Positions 1 through 11,026 of a DNA stretch of 64,000 nt are shown one piece after another. Within the stretch, counting starts at the first letter, position 1, and the number at the start of each line of letters is the position of its first letter. Where the stretch lies: assembly GCA_000230935.2 (NCBI GenBank), contig AGIQ01000002.1, forward strand, positions 992,001 to 1,056,000, written 5' to 3'. The stretch comes from Mycolicibacterium rhodesiae JS60. GTDB lineage: Bacteria; Actinomycetota; Actinomycetes; Mycobacteriales; Mycobacteriaceae. The translations under genes and the position numbers were made by a program. The notes beneath the pieces were generated by a model, which was not told the origin of the DNA, made no database searches, and saw nothing but the letters and a program-made list of their open reading frames with translations.

Positions 1-971
1 TCGCCGGGCCGGTGGCCCGCGGTGGCGCCCGTGCCGATGCGCTGGCGGCCGGCCGCGCGATCCTGGTCAGCGGCGCCGAGGGAACCTGGCTGTTGTGGGA
101 CGGCCGGCGCAGTGCGATCGACCTCGCTGACCGGGCGGTCACCGACGCGTTGGGGCTGCCTGCCTCGCCGCCGGCGCCGCGGTCGATCGTGCCGGGCCTG
201 TTCAACGCGGTCCCGGAGGCTCCTGCACTGCGGGTACCCCAGATCCCCGATGCCGGACTGCCCGCGGGATACCCGTTGCCCGTCGCGGCTCCGATCGGTG
301 CTGTGGTGATCGCCTACAGCAATGACGCCACCCCGATGAATTACGCAGTGCTGGCTGACGGGCTGCAGCCGATCAGCCTCGTGCTGGCCGCTGTGCTGCG
401 CAATGCCAATTCCTACGGGTTGGCTCAGCCGCCCCACCTCGGCGCTGACGACATCGCCCGGCTGCCGGTTTCGTCGCAGCTCGATGTGGCGGCGTTTCCC
501 GCCGCGCCGGTCAAGCTCGTCGCCGCGGCCGATGCGCCGGTGACGTGTGCGATGTGGACCAAAATCGATGGCGCCGCGACGAGTTCGCTGACCTTGCTGT
601 CGGGTTCGATGCTGCCGCTGCCGGACGGTATGCGGTCCGTCGACCTCGTCGGCGGTGCCAATCCGGGTACCGCGACCCGGGTCGCGCTGCCGCCGGGCCG
701 TGGCTACTTCGTGCGGACCGTCGGTCAACAGCCAGCCTCTCCGCCCGCCGGATCACTGTTCTGGATCTCCGACACCGGGGTCCGGTACGGGATCGGCGGA
801 GATCGCCAGACCGCGGAAAAGGCCGTCGCCGCACTCGGTCTGACACAGCCGCCGCTTCCGATCCCGTGGTCGGCGCTGACCTTGTTCGCGCCAGGTCCGG
901 CACTGTCCCAATCCGACGCGCTGGTCGCCTACGACGCCGTTGGCCTCGCGCTGAAGCAGGAGCCCCGATGA
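1..971 (+). CDS. eccB3: EccB3, ESX-3 core membrane protein (C-terminal part)
   Basis: The reading frame is open from the window edge, so the N-terminus and its membrane anchor are missing; about 320 of the roughly 500 residues usual for EccB remain. EccB is a core subunit of the type VII secretion membrane complex, with a large periplasmic domain after one N-terminal membrane helix. The visible part is that periplasmic region, with typical stretches such as [12 protein letters not shown] and [11 protein letters not shown]. The identity follows from this and from gene order: eccC3 starts inside its stop codon (ATGA overlap) and the rest of ESX-3 follows. The eccA3 gene and the expected iron/zinc-regulated promoter lie upstream, outside the window. 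Confidence 0.93.
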   Translation, partial: AGPVARGGARADALAAGRAILVSGAEGTWLLWDGRRSAIDLADRAVTDALGLPASPPAPRSIVPGLFNAVPEAPALRVPQIPDAGLPAGYPLPVAAPIGAVVIAYSNDATPMNYAVLADGLQPISLVLAAVLRNANSYGLAQPPHLGADDIARLPVSSQLDVAAFPAAPVKLVAAADAPVTCAMWTKIDGAATSSLTLLSGSMLPLPDGMRSVDLVGGANPGTATRVALPPGRGYFVRTVGQQPASPPAGSLFWISDTGVRYGIGGDRQTAEKAVAALGLTQPPLPIPWSALTLFAPGPALSQSDALVAYDAVGLALKQEPR

Positions 972-3900
972 GCCGGCTGATCTTTGAGGCGGGCCGGCGC
1001 ATGCCCGGCCCGAAGACCCACAAGGGTGCGATCGTGATCGAGGCGCCACCCGAATTGCCTCGGGTGGTGCCGCCCTCGCTGCTGCGACGGGCGCTGCCGT
1101 TCCTGATCGTCTTCTTGATCGTCGGCATGATCGTGGCGATGGTCGCCACCGGAATGCGGCTGATCTCACCCCAGACGTTGTTCTTCCCCTTTGTGTTGTT
1201 ACTGGCGGCCACCGCGCTTTACCGGGGCACCGACAACAAGATGCGCACCGAAGAGGTCGACGCCGAGCGCGCCGACTACCTGCGCTACCTGTCGGTGATT
1301 CGGGACAACGTGCGCACCGAGGCTGCCGCGCAGGGAGCCGCGCTGTTGTGGTCGCACCCCGATCCGGCGGCGTTGGCCGCAATTCCCGGCTCGCGGCGGC
1401 AATGGGAGCGCGACCCACACGACAGCGACTTCCTGGTACTGCGAGCTGGACTGCACACGGTACCGCTCGACACCACCTTGCGGGTCAAGGACGCGGCGGA
1501 CGAAGTCGATCTGGAACCTGTGTCGCACAGCGCATTACGTGCTCTTTTGGACACCCAGCGTGTCGTCCGAGACGCTCCGAGGGGTATCGACCTCAAGACG
1601 GTGTCGCGGATCACCGTAGTCGGTGACGCGGCCGAGGTCCGTGCGGCGCTGCGGGCCTGGCTGGGACAGGCGGTCACCTGGCAGGATGCCGCCTCGCTCG
1701 GCATCGCGCTCGCCAGCCCCGAGCTGGAGTCGCCAGACTGGTCCTGGCTGAAATGGCTCCCGCACAGCGATATTCCGGGTCAACTCGACGGTTGTGGACC
1801 GGCCCGTTACCTGGCCGCCAACGTCGAAGACCTGATCGCGTCCATCGGCCCGGCGCTGGCGCAGCGCCCGCTGTTCGGTATCGACTCAGACGATCCGTTG
1901 CGACACCTGCTGATCGTCGTCGACGACCCCGACCACGCACCGGAGGACTCGGTGCTCGCGACCGGGTGGTCCGGAGTCACGGTGATCTACATCGCCGCAA
2001 CAGATTCCGCGCCGCGCGCGGGTCAGTACCCCGATCCCGAGCGCCCCGTTCTGCGGGTCGCCGACGGTTCGATCCAGCGGTGGGAGACCGGCGGCTGGCA
2101 ACCCTATATCGATCGCGCGGACCAGATGTCGCAGGCCGAAGCCGTCCATCTCGCGCGCGGATTGGCACGCTGGGACTCCAACCCGACGCACGCCGGCCTG
2201 CGGTCGCCGGCCACCCGCGGCGCGAGCTTCACCACGCTGATGGGCATCCCCGACGCGTCCGCGCTCGATGTGGCCGACGTGTGGGCGCCTCGCTTGCGCG
2301 ACGAGGAGCTGCGGGTGCCGATCGGTGTCACCGCCACCGGCTTGCCGCTCTACTTCGACCTGAAGGACGAGGCCGAAGGCGGGATGGGTCCGCACGGCCT
2401 GATGATCGGTATGACCGGCTCGGGCAAGTCCCAGACGCTGATGTCGATTTTGTTGTCGCTGTTGACAACACACTCCGCCGACCGGCTCATCGTGATCTAC
2501 GTGGACTTCAAGGGTGAGGCAGGGGCCGATATCTTCCGCCACTTCCCCCAGGTGGTCGCGGTGATATCGAACATGGCCGAGAAGAAGTCGTTGGCCGACC
2601 GGTTCGCCGACACGTTGCGCGGTGAGGTGGCCCGCCGCGAGAGCATGCTGCGCGACTTCGGACGGCGCGTGCAGGGCAGCGCCTTCGGCTCGGTGGCGGA
2701 GTACGAGGCCGCACGCCCCGCCGCCGAAGAGGTCGGGATCGAACTTCCGCCGCTGCCCACACTGTTCGTGGTGGCCGACGAATTCACGCTCATGCTGGCC
2801 GAGCACCCCGAGTACGCCGAGTTGTTCGACTACGTCGCCCGTAAGGGGCGTTCGTTCCGGATTCACATCCTGTTCGCGTCACAGACTCTCGACATCGGTC
2901 GTATCCGTGATATCGACAAGAACACCTCCTACCGGATCGGGCTCAAGGTGGCCAGCCCCGCGGCGTCCCGGCAGATCATCGGTTCCGAAGACGCCTACCA
3001 CATCGAATCGGGCAAGGAGCACAAGGGAGTTGGATTCCTCGTGCCCGCACCCGGAGCAACGCCGATCAAGTTCCGGAGCACCTATGTCGACGGAATCTAC
3101 GATCCGCCGCGCCCCGTCACGTCCTATGTGGTCCCGGCGGCACCCGAGCCGGTGCCGTTCACGGCCGGCCCGACGGCGCTCGACGAAGACATCGTGGTGC
3201 TGTCCGACGAGCGATTCGCCCCGGCGGGGTTGCCCCGCAAGTTGATCACCACTATCGGCGATCAGCTGGCACAGTACGGACCGAAGGCACCGGCACTCTG
3301 GCTACCACCACTCGAAGACGCCATCCCGCTGGATGAGGTACTGGCCGGCGCGGCGGTGACGCCACGGCAGTGGCGCTGGCCGCTCGGTGAGATCGACCGT
3401 CCCTTCGAGATGCGCCGCGACCCGCTGATCTTCGAGGCGGGGTCGTCGGCAGGCAACATGGTGATCCACGGCGGCGCGAGGTCCGGGAAGTCCACGGCTC
3501 TCCTGACATTCGTATTGTCGGCCGCGGCACTGCACTCGCCGCGTGACGTCACGTTCTACTGCCTGGACTACGGCGGAGGTCGGCTGCGCGGCCTGGAAGA
3601 CCTGGCCCACGTGGGCAGTGTCGCCTCGCCGTTGGAGCCCGAGCGGATCCGGCGCACGTTCGGCGAGCTGGAACAGCTGCTGCGGTCGCGGCAGCGCAAC
3701 GTGGCAGGGCAGGGCGGTCACTCCGACGAGTACGGCGAAGTGTTCCTGGTGATCGACAATCTCTACGCGTTCGGCCGCGACAACACCGATCAGTTCAACA
3801 CCCGCAACCCGTTGCTGGCCGTCGTTACCGAACTGGCCAATACCGGCCTGGCACACGGCATCCACGTCGTGGTCACCACGCCGAACTGGCTCGAGGTGCC

Positions 3901-4960
3901 GCTGGCGATGCGCGACGGTCTCGGGTTGCGTCTGGAGCTTCGCCTGCCCGACCCGCGCGACAGCAACGTCCGGGTGACCGACGGCCTGCGCCGCCCCGCC
4001 GAATCGGTGCCGCACGACCAGCCGGGTCGCGGCCTGACCATGGCCGGTGAACATTTCCTGTTCGCCGAACCCGATCTGGGGCGGATCCCGGCGATCAACG
4101 CCGCCTATCCGGGACTGCAGGCGCCGCCGGTGCGGTTGCTGTCCGCCGACCTCGATCCGGCCGAGGTGGCACCGCTGTACCGGGGCGGCGAGCGGGTGGT
4201 GCTGGGACAGCGTGAGCTGGATCTGGCCGCGGTGGTACACGATTTCGCCGAACATCCCCTGCTGATGGTGTTCGGCGACAGCAAGACCGGCAAAACCACC
4301 CTGCTGCGTCATGTGATTCGCACCATCAGGGTGAACTCGACCGCATCGGAGGTCGCGTTCACGGTGTTCGACCGGCGCCTGCACCTTGTCGACGAGCCGC
4401 TGTTCGTCGACAACGAGTACAGCGCCAATATCGACCGGGTCACCCCGGCGGTGATGGGACTCGCAGCACTCATCGAGCAGCGCCGGCCACGGGCCGGCTT
4501 ACCCACCGCCGAACTCGCCTCATGGAACTACCGAACCCAGGGCGAGTCAGCGCACACCCACTACCTGATCGTCGACGATGTCGATCAGATCCCCGACGGC
4601 GTCATGAGCGGTCCGTACGCCGGCCACCGGCCGTGGACGCCGCTACTGGGATTGCTATCGGCGGCAGGCGATCTCGGATTGCGCGTGATCGTCACCGGCC
4701 GGGCCGGGGGATCAGCGCACGCGCTGATGACCAACCCGTTGCTTCGTCGGATGAATGACCTGCAAGCGGGGGTGGTGATGCTGTCGGGCAATCCCGCCGA
4801 CGGTGCCAAGATCCGCGGGCACCGGTTCACCAGGATGCCGGTCGGTCGCGCAATGTTGCTCGGCGACAGCGACGGCGTCGACCACATTCAACTCGTCAAT
4901 CCATTCACTCACGCGCACAGCACATCTCGGACCCGATTCGGAGAGGACAACCCGTCATGA
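968..4960 (+). CDS. eccC3: EccC3, FtsK/SpoIIIE-type ATPase of ESX-3
   Basis: This 1330-residue protein is the motor of ESX-3: it binds substrate signals and drives export through the inner membrane. Two hydrophobic helices lie at about residues 43-62 and 69-85. Three P-loop ATPase domains follow, with Walker A motifs GMTGSGKS near residue 481, GGARSGKS near 835 and FGDSKTGKT near 1103. The length equals that recalled for M. tuberculosis EccC3. The ATG at 968 was chosen because it overlaps the eccB3 stop (ATGA) and gives the conserved [11 protein letters not shown] start; the frame is open further upstream only because it shadows eccB3. The stop overlaps the pe5 start in the same way, so translation is probably coupled through the operon. 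Confidence 0.97.
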   Translation: MSRLIFEAGRRMPGPKTHKGAIVIEAPPELPRVVPPSLLRRALPFLIVFLIVGMIVAMVATGMRLISPQTLFFPFVLLLAATALYRGTDNKMRTEEVDAERADYLRYLSVIRDNVRTEAAAQGAALLWSHPDPAALAAIPGSRRQWERDPHDSDFLVLRAGLHTVPLDTTLRVKDAADEVDLEPVSHSALRALLDTQRVVRDAPRGIDLKTVSRITVVGDAAEVRAALRAWLGQAVTWQDAASLGIALASPELESPDWSWLKWLPHSDIPGQLDGCGPARYLAANVEDLIASIGPALAQRPLFGIDSDDPLRHLLIVVDDPDHAPEDSVLATGWSGVTVIYIAATDSAPRAGQYPDPERPVLRVADGSIQRWETGGWQPYIDRADQMSQAEAVHLARGLARWDSNPTHAGLRSPATRGASFTTLMGIPDASALDVADVWAPRLRDEELRVPIGVTATGLPLYFDLKDEAEGGMGPHGLMIGMTGSGKSQTLMSILLSLLTTHSADRLIVIYVDFKGEAGADIFRHFPQVVAVISNMAEKKSLADRFADTLRGEVARRESMLRDFGRRVQGSAFGSVAEYEAARPAAEEVGIELPPLPTLFVVADEFTLMLAEHPEYAELFDYVARKGRSFRIHILFASQTLDIGRIRDIDKNTSYRIGLKVASPAASRQIIGSEDAYHIESGKEHKGVGFLVPAPGATPIKFRSTYVDGIYDPPRPVTSYVVPAAPEPVPFTAGPTALDEDIVVLSDERFAPAGLPRKLITTIGDQLAQYGPKAPALWLPPLEDAIPLDEVLAGAAVTPRQWRWPLGEIDRPFEMRRDPLIFEAGSSAGNMVIHGGARSGKSTALLTFVLSAAALHSPRDVTFYCLDYGGGRLRGLEDLAHVGSVASPLEPERIRRTFGELEQLLRSRQRNVAGQGGHSDEYGEVFLVIDNLYAFGRDNTDQFNTRNPLLAVVTELANTGLAHGIHVVVTTPNWLEVPLAMRDGLGLRLELRLPDPRDSNVRVTDGLRRPAESVPHDQPGRGLTMAGEHFLFAEPDLGRIPAINAAYPGLQAPPVRLLSADLDPAEVAPLYRGGERVVLGQRELDLAAVVHDFAEHPLLMVFGDSKTGKTTLLRHVIRTIRVNSTASEVAFTVFDRRLHLVDEPLFVDNEYSANIDRVTPAVMGLAALIEQRRPRAGLPTAELASWNYRTQGESAHTHYLIVDDVDQIPDGVMSGPYAGHRPWTPLLGLLSAAGDLGLRVIVTGRAGGSAHALMTNPLLRRMNDLQAGVVMLSGNPADGAKIRGHRFTRMPVGRAMLLGDSDGVDHIQLVNPFTHAHSTSRTRFGEDNPS

Positions 4961-5268
4961 CCCTACGTGTCATCCCTGAGGGACTGATCTCGGCCAGCGT
5001 AGCGGTAGAGGGCCTGACCGCTCGGCTGGCCGCCGCGCATGCGGCGGCGACGCCGTTGATCACCGCGGTGGTACCCCCGGCGGCCGACCCCGTCTCGCTG
5101 CAGACCGCCGCCGGCTTCAGTGCCCAGGGACTGGAGCACGCGGCGACCGCCGCCCAAGGCGTCACCGAACTGGGTCGATCGGGTGCCGCGATCGGTGAGT
5201 CGGGTGCCGGCTACGCCACCACCGATGCGGCCGCGGCCGCCTCCTACCTGATCGCACGGGGAGGCTGA
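4957..5268 (+). CDS. pe5: PE5, PE protein of ESX-3
   Basis: This 103-residue PE protein has the alanine-rich helical hairpin of the family ([20 protein letters not shown] at the start) and almost no C-terminal extension. PE proteins pair with a PPE partner as a secreted heterodimer, and the partner PPE4 starts on the last base of this gene. The family secretion signal YxxxD/E fits the C-terminal YATTD (about residues 87-91). Start and stop both overlap the neighbouring genes. The canonical Pro-Glu pair is present as PE at residues 7-8. The type strain homologue in M. tuberculosis is the ESX-3 PE5. Confidence 0.93.
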   Translation: MTLRVIPEGLISASVAVEGLTARLAAAHAAATPLITAVVPPAADPVSLQTAAGFSAQGLEHAATAAQGVTELGRSGAAIGESGAGYATTDAAAAASYLIARGG

Positions 5269-6800
5269 TGACCGCGCCGATCTGGCTCGCTTCACCTCCG
5301 GAGGTGCACTCGGCGCTGCTGAGTGCCGGACCGGGCGCCGGTGAGCTGCTGGCCGCTGCCTCGGCATGGCAGGTACTGAGCGCCGAATACTCCGCTGCGG
5401 CAGTGGAACTCACTCAAATTCTGGCTGCGGTGCAGGCCGGGTCGTGGCAGGGGCCCAGCGCCGAGCAGTACGTCGCGGCCCACGCGCCGTATCTGGCGTG
5501 GCTCGAGCAGGCCAGCGCCAACAGTGCCGGCGCGGCCATGCAGCACCACACTGCCGCCGCCGCGTACAGCACCGCGCTGGCCACCATGCCGACGCTGGTC
5601 GAGCTGGCCGCCAATCACGCCGTGCATGGGGTGTTGTTGGCCACCAACTTCTTCGGTATCAACACCATTCCGATTGCCGTCAATGAAGCCGATTACGTTC
5701 GGATGTGGATCCAGGCCGCCACGACGATGAGTGTCTATCAGGCCGTGGCAGGCACCGCGCTGGCCGCTGCGCCCCAGACCTCGCCGGCCCCCACGATCGT
5801 CCTGCCGGGAGCCGAGGCGTCCTCGGCGATGGCCGCGACGGCCGTGGCGCCTCAGGCCAGCGAATCCGGTTCCTCGCTGACCAATTCGAACTGGCTCGTC
5901 CAGCTGCTCGAGGCGTACATCAAAGCGCTTCCGGACGGCGACCTGATCTGGGACTTCCTTACGCACCCGGTGCAGAGCATCCAGCAGATGATCGTCGACT
6001 TCCTGACCAACCCGGCTCAGGCCTGGGTGACGTGGGGACCGCTGCTGTCGGCATTGGTGTATCAGGCGATCTTTCAGCCGGTCGGATGGACCACCTGGGG
6101 ACTGGCGTTGAGCTCGCCGTTCCTGATCCCTGCGCTCGCGGCGGCGGCGCTTCCGCTGCTGGGCCTGCTGGCTCTGCAGCCCAACATGCCGGCGCCCGAC
6201 CTCGCCCCCGAACCCGTTGCGTTGCCGGCACAATCGCAGCAACCGAACATGTGGCCGGTGTCCTCGACCGCACCGGCCGCTCCTGCGCCCGCCGCCCCCG
6301 CGCCGGCGGCCTCCGCAGCGCCGGCCGCCCCCGCGGCGTCGGCCGCACCGGTGCCCGCGGCACAGGGCATCTTCTACGCCGTAGGCGCCGCCGACCCCGA
6401 TGGAGATCCGGGCCCGACATTGACCGAGGGCAGCGGCAGCAAGGCTCTGGTACCGGAAGCCGCCCCCGCGGCCGCAGCACTGTCCTCCGTGCAGGCCAAG
6501 GAGCGAGCCAAACGCCGGCGCGCCCAGCGGGTCAAAGACCGTGGCCACCGCGACGAATACATGGACCTCGACAGTGATGTCGGGCCGCCCTCGGAACCGG
6601 CGCCGCAGCCGAGCACCTCGTCCTCGGATCGAGGCGCGGGACCGATCGGTTTCGCGGGCACCGAGCCCCGGACTCGCGGTGTGACCGCCGCGGGTCTCAC
6701 CGAGCTCGCCACCGACACCGGCGAGGGCCCCACCATGCCGATGTTGCCGACCACCTGGGACAGCAATCCCGACGACGAAACAAATTACCACCGAGAATGA
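5268..6800 (+). CDS. ppe4: PPE4, PPE protein of ESX-3
   Basis: This 510-residue protein begins with the about 170-residue PPE domain: PPE at residues 10-12, the WxG-type turn [10 protein letters not shown], and helices that bind the EspG3 chaperone. The middle (about residues 205-310) is hydrophobic and probably membrane-associating. The C-terminal third is a low-complexity Ala/Pro repeat region followed by a basic patch ([20 protein letters not shown]). It pairs with PE5 encoded just upstream; the ATG uses the last base of the pe5 stop. ESX-3 PE5-PPE4 is known to be needed for siderophore-mediated iron uptake. The low-complexity tail explains several long spurious frames on the other strand. 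Confidence 0.94.
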   Translation: MTAPIWLASPPEVHSALLSAGPGAGELLAAASAWQVLSAEYSAAAVELTQILAAVQAGSWQGPSAEQYVAAHAPYLAWLEQASANSAGAAMQHHTAAAAYSTALATMPTLVELAANHAVHGVLLATNFFGINTIPIAVNEADYVRMWIQAATTMSVYQAVAGTALAAAPQTSPAPTIVLPGAEASSAMAATAVAPQASESGSSLTNSNWLVQLLEAYIKALPDGDLIWDFLTHPVQSIQQMIVDFLTNPAQAWVTWGPLLSALVYQAIFQPVGWTTWGLALSSPFLIPALAAAALPLLGLLALQPNMPAPDLAPEPVALPAQSQQPNMWPVSSTAPAAPAPAAPAPAASAAPAAPAASAAPVPAAQGIFYAVGAADPDGDPGPTLTEGSGSKALVPEAAPAAAALSSVQAKERAKRRRAQRVKDRGHRDEYMDLDSDVGPPSEPAPQPSTSSSDRGAGPIGFAGTEPRTRGVTAAGLTELATDTGEGPTMPMLPTTWDSNPDDETNYHRE

Positions 6801-6813
6801 TTGGAGAAATGCA

Positions 6814-7107
6814 GTGAGCATGTTAGACGCCCACATACCGCAGCTCGTGGCCGCCGAGGCCGCGTTCGGCGCCAAAACCGCGCTGATGCGCAGCACGATC
6901 GCCCAAGCCGAGCAGGCCGCGATGTCCGCCCAGGCTTTCCACATGGGTGAGTCGTCGGCTGCCTTCCAGGCCGCGCACGCGCGGTTCGTCGAGGTTGCCG
7001 CGAAGGTCAACTCGCTTCTGGACATCGCCCAGATCAATCTTGGCGAGGCCGGCGCCACCTACGTCGCCGCAGATACCGCTGCCGCAACGACGTACGGAGG
7101 TTTCTGA
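6814..7107 (+). CDS. esxG: EsxG, WXG100-family secreted protein
   Basis: This 97-residue protein is the EsxG (TB9.8) partner of EsxH. The sequence [18 protein letters not shown] and the C-terminal [15 protein letters not shown] are close to what is recalled for M. tuberculosis EsxG. EsxG forms a 1:1 helical-hairpin dimer with EsxH that is exported by ESX-3. A GTG start at 6814 was chosen over the ATG at 6820 because the ribosome-binding site GGAGAA (6803-6808) sits at the right distance and the conserved N-terminus starts there. The gene ends on the first base of esxH. Confidence 0.96.
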   Translation: MSMLDAHIPQLVAAEAAFGAKTALMRSTIAQAEQAAMSAQAFHMGESSAAFQAAHARFVEVAAKVNSLLDIAQINLGEAGATYVAADTAAATTYGGF

Positions 7108-7394
7108 TGTCCCAGATCATGTACAACTACCCGGCCATGATGGCGCACGCCGGCGATATGGCCGGGTATGCCGGGACGTTGCAGGCGGTCGGCGCCGACA
7201 TCGCCACCGAACAGTCCGCCCTGCAGGGCGCCTGGCAGGGTGAGACGGGCATGACGTACCAGGCCTGGCAGGCGCAGTGGAACTTGGCCATGGAGGAACT
7301 GGTGCGCGCCTATCGGGCGATGTCGATGACCCACGAGAGCAACACGCTGTCGATGCAGGCGCGCGACCAAGCCGAAGGCGCCAAGTGGGGCTGA
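7107..7394 (+). CDS. esxH: EsxH (TB10.4-type), WXG100-family secreted protein
   Basis: This 95-residue ESX-3 substrate is the partner of EsxG. The start [20 protein letters not shown] and the turn AWQGETG (the WXG motif) identify it. In M. tuberculosis the EsxG-EsxH dimer binds zinc and acts in metal acquisition and, in pathogens, against host endosomal sorting. The ATG overlaps the esxG stop by one base, consistent with equimolar production of the pair. It is followed three bases later by espG3. Confidence 0.97.
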   Translation: MSQIMYNYPAMMAHAGDMAGYAGTLQAVGADIATEQSALQGAWQGETGMTYQAWQAQWNLAMEELVRAYRAMSMTHESNTLSMQARDQAEGAKWG

Positions 7395-7397
7395 GAC

Positions 7398-8243
7398 TTG
7401 GCCGCTCATAACGCGGTCGAGCTGACCGCCGATTCTGCCTGGCTCATTGCCGACAGTGTTGGCGCCGGCTCGTTTCCGTGGGTCTTGGCGATCACGCCAC
7501 CCCTGACCTCACCGCGCGAAGCCGGGCTGACATTGGCGCCGCTGCGTGCGGAATTGACCCGCGCGGGGGTGATGTCGGACGACGGGTCAGTGGATCCGAG
7601 GGTGGTGCGGTGGGTTCGCACCGTATGCGCGCCGGAGCGGTGGCTGGAACTGCGGTATGTGCGGGGCAGCGGTACTGATCTGTTGCGCGGACTGGTGGCC
7701 CGCCGTGGGGACCGCACCGTCGTGGCGCTGCGCAGCGGCGAGTTGGTCACCTTGACCGAAGTCGACATCACCGATCCCGCGCTGCTGGCTCCAGTGGTCA
7801 CGGCGGGCCTGCCCGGCCGCGCACCGGCGCGGTTCACCGAGTTCGTGCTGCCGACCCGGGTTGGAGTTCGCGCCGACGAACGCTTGCGTGCCGGAGCCGA
7901 TCTCGGCGCCGTCCTGGACCACTTGGGCTTGCCCGCCACGGCGGTCCCGGTGGTGCGCTCGGTGTTCACCGGGGCGCGCAGCTATGTCGAGGTGCGCGCG
8001 GGCTGCGCCTGCGACGGCGTGCACACCCTCAGTGAGGTCGGTGTGGGCATCATCGATGCCGCGGCGGGCAGGATGCTGGTGAACCCGGAACGCGCCGCCG
8101 ACGGCGAGTGGCTTTCGACCTTCGCGCCCGGCACCCCATTTGCGATCGCCCTGGCGCTCGATCGGCTCACCGAGACACTGCCCGACGGCCGCTGGTTTCC
8201 CGCCGCCGCGTTGGCGCGCGACTTCTCCAGCAACACCATCTGA
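7398..8243 (+). CDS. espG3: EspG3, ESX-3 substrate chaperone
   Basis: This 281-residue cytosolic chaperone binds the tip of PPE proteins and delivers PE-PPE pairs to the ESX-3 machine. The N-terminal stretch NAVELTADSAWLIADSVG and PWVLAITPP are typical of the EspG3 group. The start is a TTG at 7398, three bases after the esxH stop; no better in-frame start lies close to that stop. The gap of 18 bases before eccD3 carries a purine-rich ribosome-binding site, one of the few real gaps in the operon. Confidence 0.93.
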   Translation: MAAHNAVELTADSAWLIADSVGAGSFPWVLAITPPLTSPREAGLTLAPLRAELTRAGVMSDDGSVDPRVVRWVRTVCAPERWLELRYVRGSGTDLLRGLVARRGDRTVVALRSGELVTLTEVDITDPALLAPVVTAGLPGRAPARFTEFVLPTRVGVRADERLRAGADLGAVLDHLGLPATAVPVVRSVFTGARSYVEVRAGCACDGVHTLSEVGVGIIDAAAGRMLVNPERAADGEWLSTFAPGTPFAIALALDRLTETLPDGRWFPAAALARDFSSNTI

Positions 8244-8261
8244 TCAAGAGAGAGAACAACA

Positions 8262-9656
8262 ATGACCGAAACCCCGGTGCTGCCGATCGTACGCGTCGCC
8301 GTGCTGGCGTACGGCCGGATCACCGACGTGGCCTTGCCCGCCGAGCTGCCGCTGCGCGAGATACTGCCCGCGGTGAAACGGCTGGTGCCGCAGCCGGACT
8401 CCGATGGGGAGACAGCCGTCCCCACGCCGATGACACTGGCACCGATCGGTGGCGCGCCGTTCAGCGTGGATGCGAGCCTGGACACGGTCGGCGTGGTCGA
8501 CGGCGACCTGCTTGCCCTGCAGCCGATTCCGGAAGGACCGACGACGCCGGGGGTGGTCGAGGACATCGCCGACGCGGCCGTGATCTTCTCGGCGGCACGC
8601 ACGAGACCCTGGGGACCGCACCGTCTGCAGGTGGGCGCGCGCCTCGCTGCGGCGGTGTTCGTGGTGGCGCTGACCGTTGTCGCGATCGCCCATCGCGCGG
8701 CGACCGCATCGGTGATCGGTCTCTATGCGGTGAGCGCTCTGGCGGTGCTCACCGCGGTCGCCGGCCTGCTGTTGCGGGCGCGCTCGGCTCGGATCGCGAC
8801 GCAGGTGTCGGCGGCGGCCCTGCTCCCGATCGCGGCGGCCTTCTGGCTGGCCGTGCCGGGCCTGTGGGGGGCCCCGCATGTGATGCTGGCGGCCGCGGGT
8901 GTGGCCGCATGGTCGTTGATCGTCCTGACCCAGACCGAACACAGTATCGGATTGTTCACTGCCACAGCGGTTGTCGGGAGCGGTGCCCTGCTGGTGGCTG
9001 CCGCAACGTCCCTGTGGCAACTGCCCGCGCTGACGGTCGGGTGCGCACTGATCGTGCTAGCCCTGCTGATCACCGTGTCGGCACCCGGGCTTGCGGCGAT
9101 GTGGGCGCGTTTCCCGTTGCCGGTGATCCCGGCGCCCGGTGATCCGACGCCATCGAGCCCGGCGGCCCGGCTGCTTGCGGATCTGCCGCGCCGGGTGCGT
9201 GTCGGCGAAGCCCATCAGACCGGTCTGATCGCGGGCGCAGTGCTGTTGTCGTCGGCAGGTTCACTTCTGGCGGCCGGGCGTGCTGAAGCGCCGGGCGCCT
9301 GGGGCTGGTACCTGGTGGTGGCGGCCGCGGCCGCGACAGTGTTGCGGGCCAGGGTGTGGGACACCGCGGCCTGCAAGGGCTGGCTGCTTGCCCAGCCGTT
9401 TCTGGTCGCCGGTGGGCTGCTGGTCGCCTACATCGTGGATCAGCGCTTCATCTCTGCGCTCTGGACTGTGGTGGTGCTCGGCGCGTTGACCGCCGTGTGG
9501 GTGGTCGTGGCTGTCAACCCGGATGCGGCTTCGGCGCAGCGGTATTCGCTGCCGGTGCGCCGCCTGGTGGGATTCCTGGCCGCTGGTCTCGACGCCTCGC
9601 TGATCCCGGTTGTGTTCTATCTGGCCGGCATCTTCACATGGGTCCTCGATCGATGA
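8262..9656 (+). CDS. eccD3: EccD3, multi-pass channel protein of ESX-3
   Basis: This 464-residue protein has the EccD layout: an N-terminal ubiquitin-like domain (about residues 8-95, beginning LPIVRVAVLAYGRITDVALP) and then about eleven hydrophobic helices from residue 125 to the end. EccD is thought to line the secretion pore. The ATG at 8262 follows a purine-rich ribosome-binding site. The stop overlaps the mycP3 start (ATGA), so the protease is translationally coupled to the channel. Confidence 0.95.
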   Translation: MTETPVLPIVRVAVLAYGRITDVALPAELPLREILPAVKRLVPQPDSDGETAVPTPMTLAPIGGAPFSVDASLDTVGVVDGDLLALQPIPEGPTTPGVVEDIADAAVIFSAARTRPWGPHRLQVGARLAAAVFVVALTVVAIAHRAATASVIGLYAVSALAVLTAVAGLLLRARSARIATQVSAAALLPIAAAFWLAVPGLWGAPHVMLAAAGVAAWSLIVLTQTEHSIGLFTATAVVGSGALLVAAATSLWQLPALTVGCALIVLALLITVSAPGLAAMWARFPLPVIPAPGDPTPSSPAARLLADLPRRVRVGEAHQTGLIAGAVLLSSAGSLLAAGRAEAPGAWGWYLVVAAAAATVLRARVWDTAACKGWLLAQPFLVAGGLLVAYIVDQRFISALWTVVVLGALTAVWVVVAVNPDAASAQRYSLPVRRLVGFLAAGLDASLIPVVFYLAGIFTWVLDR

Positions 9657-11026
9657 TGCGGGCCGCCGCGGTTGCCGTGGTGGTGCTGCTCGTCACCGCT
9701 CCGGCGGCCGGTGCCGTCGACCCGCCCGTCGCTGATCCCGCGACACCGCCACCGCCCGGCGCGGCCGGGCCCACCGGTGGAATGAGTCAACGCTCCGAAT
9801 GCGTCACCACCGGGATCCGGCCGGGCAGTGATCCCGGGGTGGTGACCGCCAACCAAACAATGCTCAATCTTGCAGATGCAGCTGGGTATTCGCGCGGCGA
9901 CGGCCAGACGGTGGCGATCATCGACACCGGGGTACGGCCGGGTCCGCGGCTGCCGAACGTCACCGGTGGCGGTGACTACCTTGCCGCCGGGGACGGGCTG
10001 ACCGACTGCGACGGCCACGGCACGCTGGTGGCCGGAATCATCGGCGGGCAACCCGGTCCGGACGGATTCAGTGGCGTCGCTCCGGGAGCGCGGCTGTTGT
10101 CCATCCGGCAGACCTCGCCGAGATTTTCGCCCAATGCCGGCGGCAGGGACCTTGCCTCGGTGCAGGCCAGCGTGGAGATCGAGACGCTGGCCCGAGCGGT
10201 GGTGCGCGCTGCCGACCTCGGCGCCACCGTCATCAACATCTCGACGGCCGCCTGCCTGGCACCCGACCGACTCGGCGATCAGCAGACCCTCGGTGCGGCC
10301 CTGCGCTACGCCGCGATCGACAAAGACGTCGTCATCGTCACGGCCGCAGGCAATTCCGGTGCCACCACCACAGGCGAACCTGGAATGCAGTGCGCATCGA
10401 ATCCGGTCGGCGATCCGGCACGGCCCGGCGATCCGCGCAACTGGGCGGGCGTGACGTCGGTGTCGGTACCGTCCTGGTGGCAGCCGTATGTGTTGTCCGT
10501 CGCGGCTTTGACAGCCGAGGGGCAGCCGGCCGACTTCACGATGGCCGGTCCCTGGGTGGGCATCGCCGCGCCCGGCGAGAACATCGTGTCAGTCAGCAAC
10601 GACTCTACGGGCGGGTTGGCCAATGGCATGCCCGACGGCCGCGGCGGGATGGCCCCGCTGGACGGAACCAGTTTCGCCGCCGCGTACGTCGCAGGCACCG
10701 CGGCGCTGGTCCGAAGCCGCAACCCGGATATGCACGCCGATGAAGTGGTGCGGCGGCTGACGTCGACCGCTCACAACGGCGCACAGGCCCCCTCCAACCT
10801 GATCGGCGCCGGAACTCTCGATCCGGTCGGAGCCCTTACCTGGACGATCAACCCGGGCAGCGACACCGCAGCGGCACAGAGCACCAAACAACTTGCGGCG
10901 CCTGCGCCGCCACCGGTGGTAGATCACACGTCGCGAACGGTGGCTTTCATCGGGACGGCGGTGCTCGCGGCCGTCGTCGCGGTCGTCGCTGTCACTGCGC
11001 GCAGACGTAAGGAGGAACTGGAATGA
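9653..11026 (+). CDS. mycP3: MycP3, mycosin subtilisin-like protease of ESX-3
   Basis: This 457-residue membrane-anchored serine protease is a required part of the secretion complex. A signal peptide covers about residues 1-21 (cut after APAAGA). The catalytic triad is visible as Asp91 (IIDTGV), His122 (DGHGT) and Ser340 (GTSFAAAYVAG). One C-terminal membrane helix (AFIGTAVLAAVVAVVAVTA) is followed by a basic tail. The frame is open 300 bases upstream inside eccD3, but the ATG at 9653 overlaps the eccD3 stop and puts the signal peptide at the very start. The ATG at 9656 is equally possible. Confidence 0.95.
   Translation: MMRAAAVAVVVLLVTAPAAGAVDPPVADPATPPPPGAAGPTGGMSQRSECVTTGIRPGSDPGVVTANQTMLNLADAAGYSRGDGQTVAIIDTGVRPGPRLPNVTGGGDYLAAGDGLTDCDGHGTLVAGIIGGQPGPDGFSGVAPGARLLSIRQTSPRFSPNAGGRDLASVQASVEIETLARAVVRAADLGATVINISTAACLAPDRLGDQQTLGAALRYAAIDKDVVIVTAAGNSGATTTGEPGMQCASNPVGDPARPGDPRNWAGVTSVSVPSWWQPYVLSVAALTAEGQPADFTMAGPWVGIAAPGENIVSVSNDSTGGLANGMPDGRGGMAPLDGTSFAAAYVAGTAALVRSRNPDMHADEVVRRLTSTAHNGAQAPSNLIGAGTLDPVGALTWTINPGSDTAAAQSTKQLAAPAPPPVVDHTSRTVAFIGTAVLAAVVAVVAVTARRRKEELE

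Noticed and set aside
545..967. N-terminal extension of eccC3 into eccB3
   Set aside because: The upstream part is Arg-rich shadow of eccB3; the ATGA overlap and family start place the real start at 968.
1886..2866. 326-codon minus-strand frame inside eccC3
   Set aside because: It lies wholly opposite the first ATPase domain, is His/Arg/Gly-rich and has no domain pattern.
5292..7058. 588-codon open frame on the minus strand opposite ppe4 and esxG
   Set aside because: It is Gly/Arg-rich, the usual shadow of a GC-rich Ala/Pro coding strand, and runs opposite clear ESX-3 genes.
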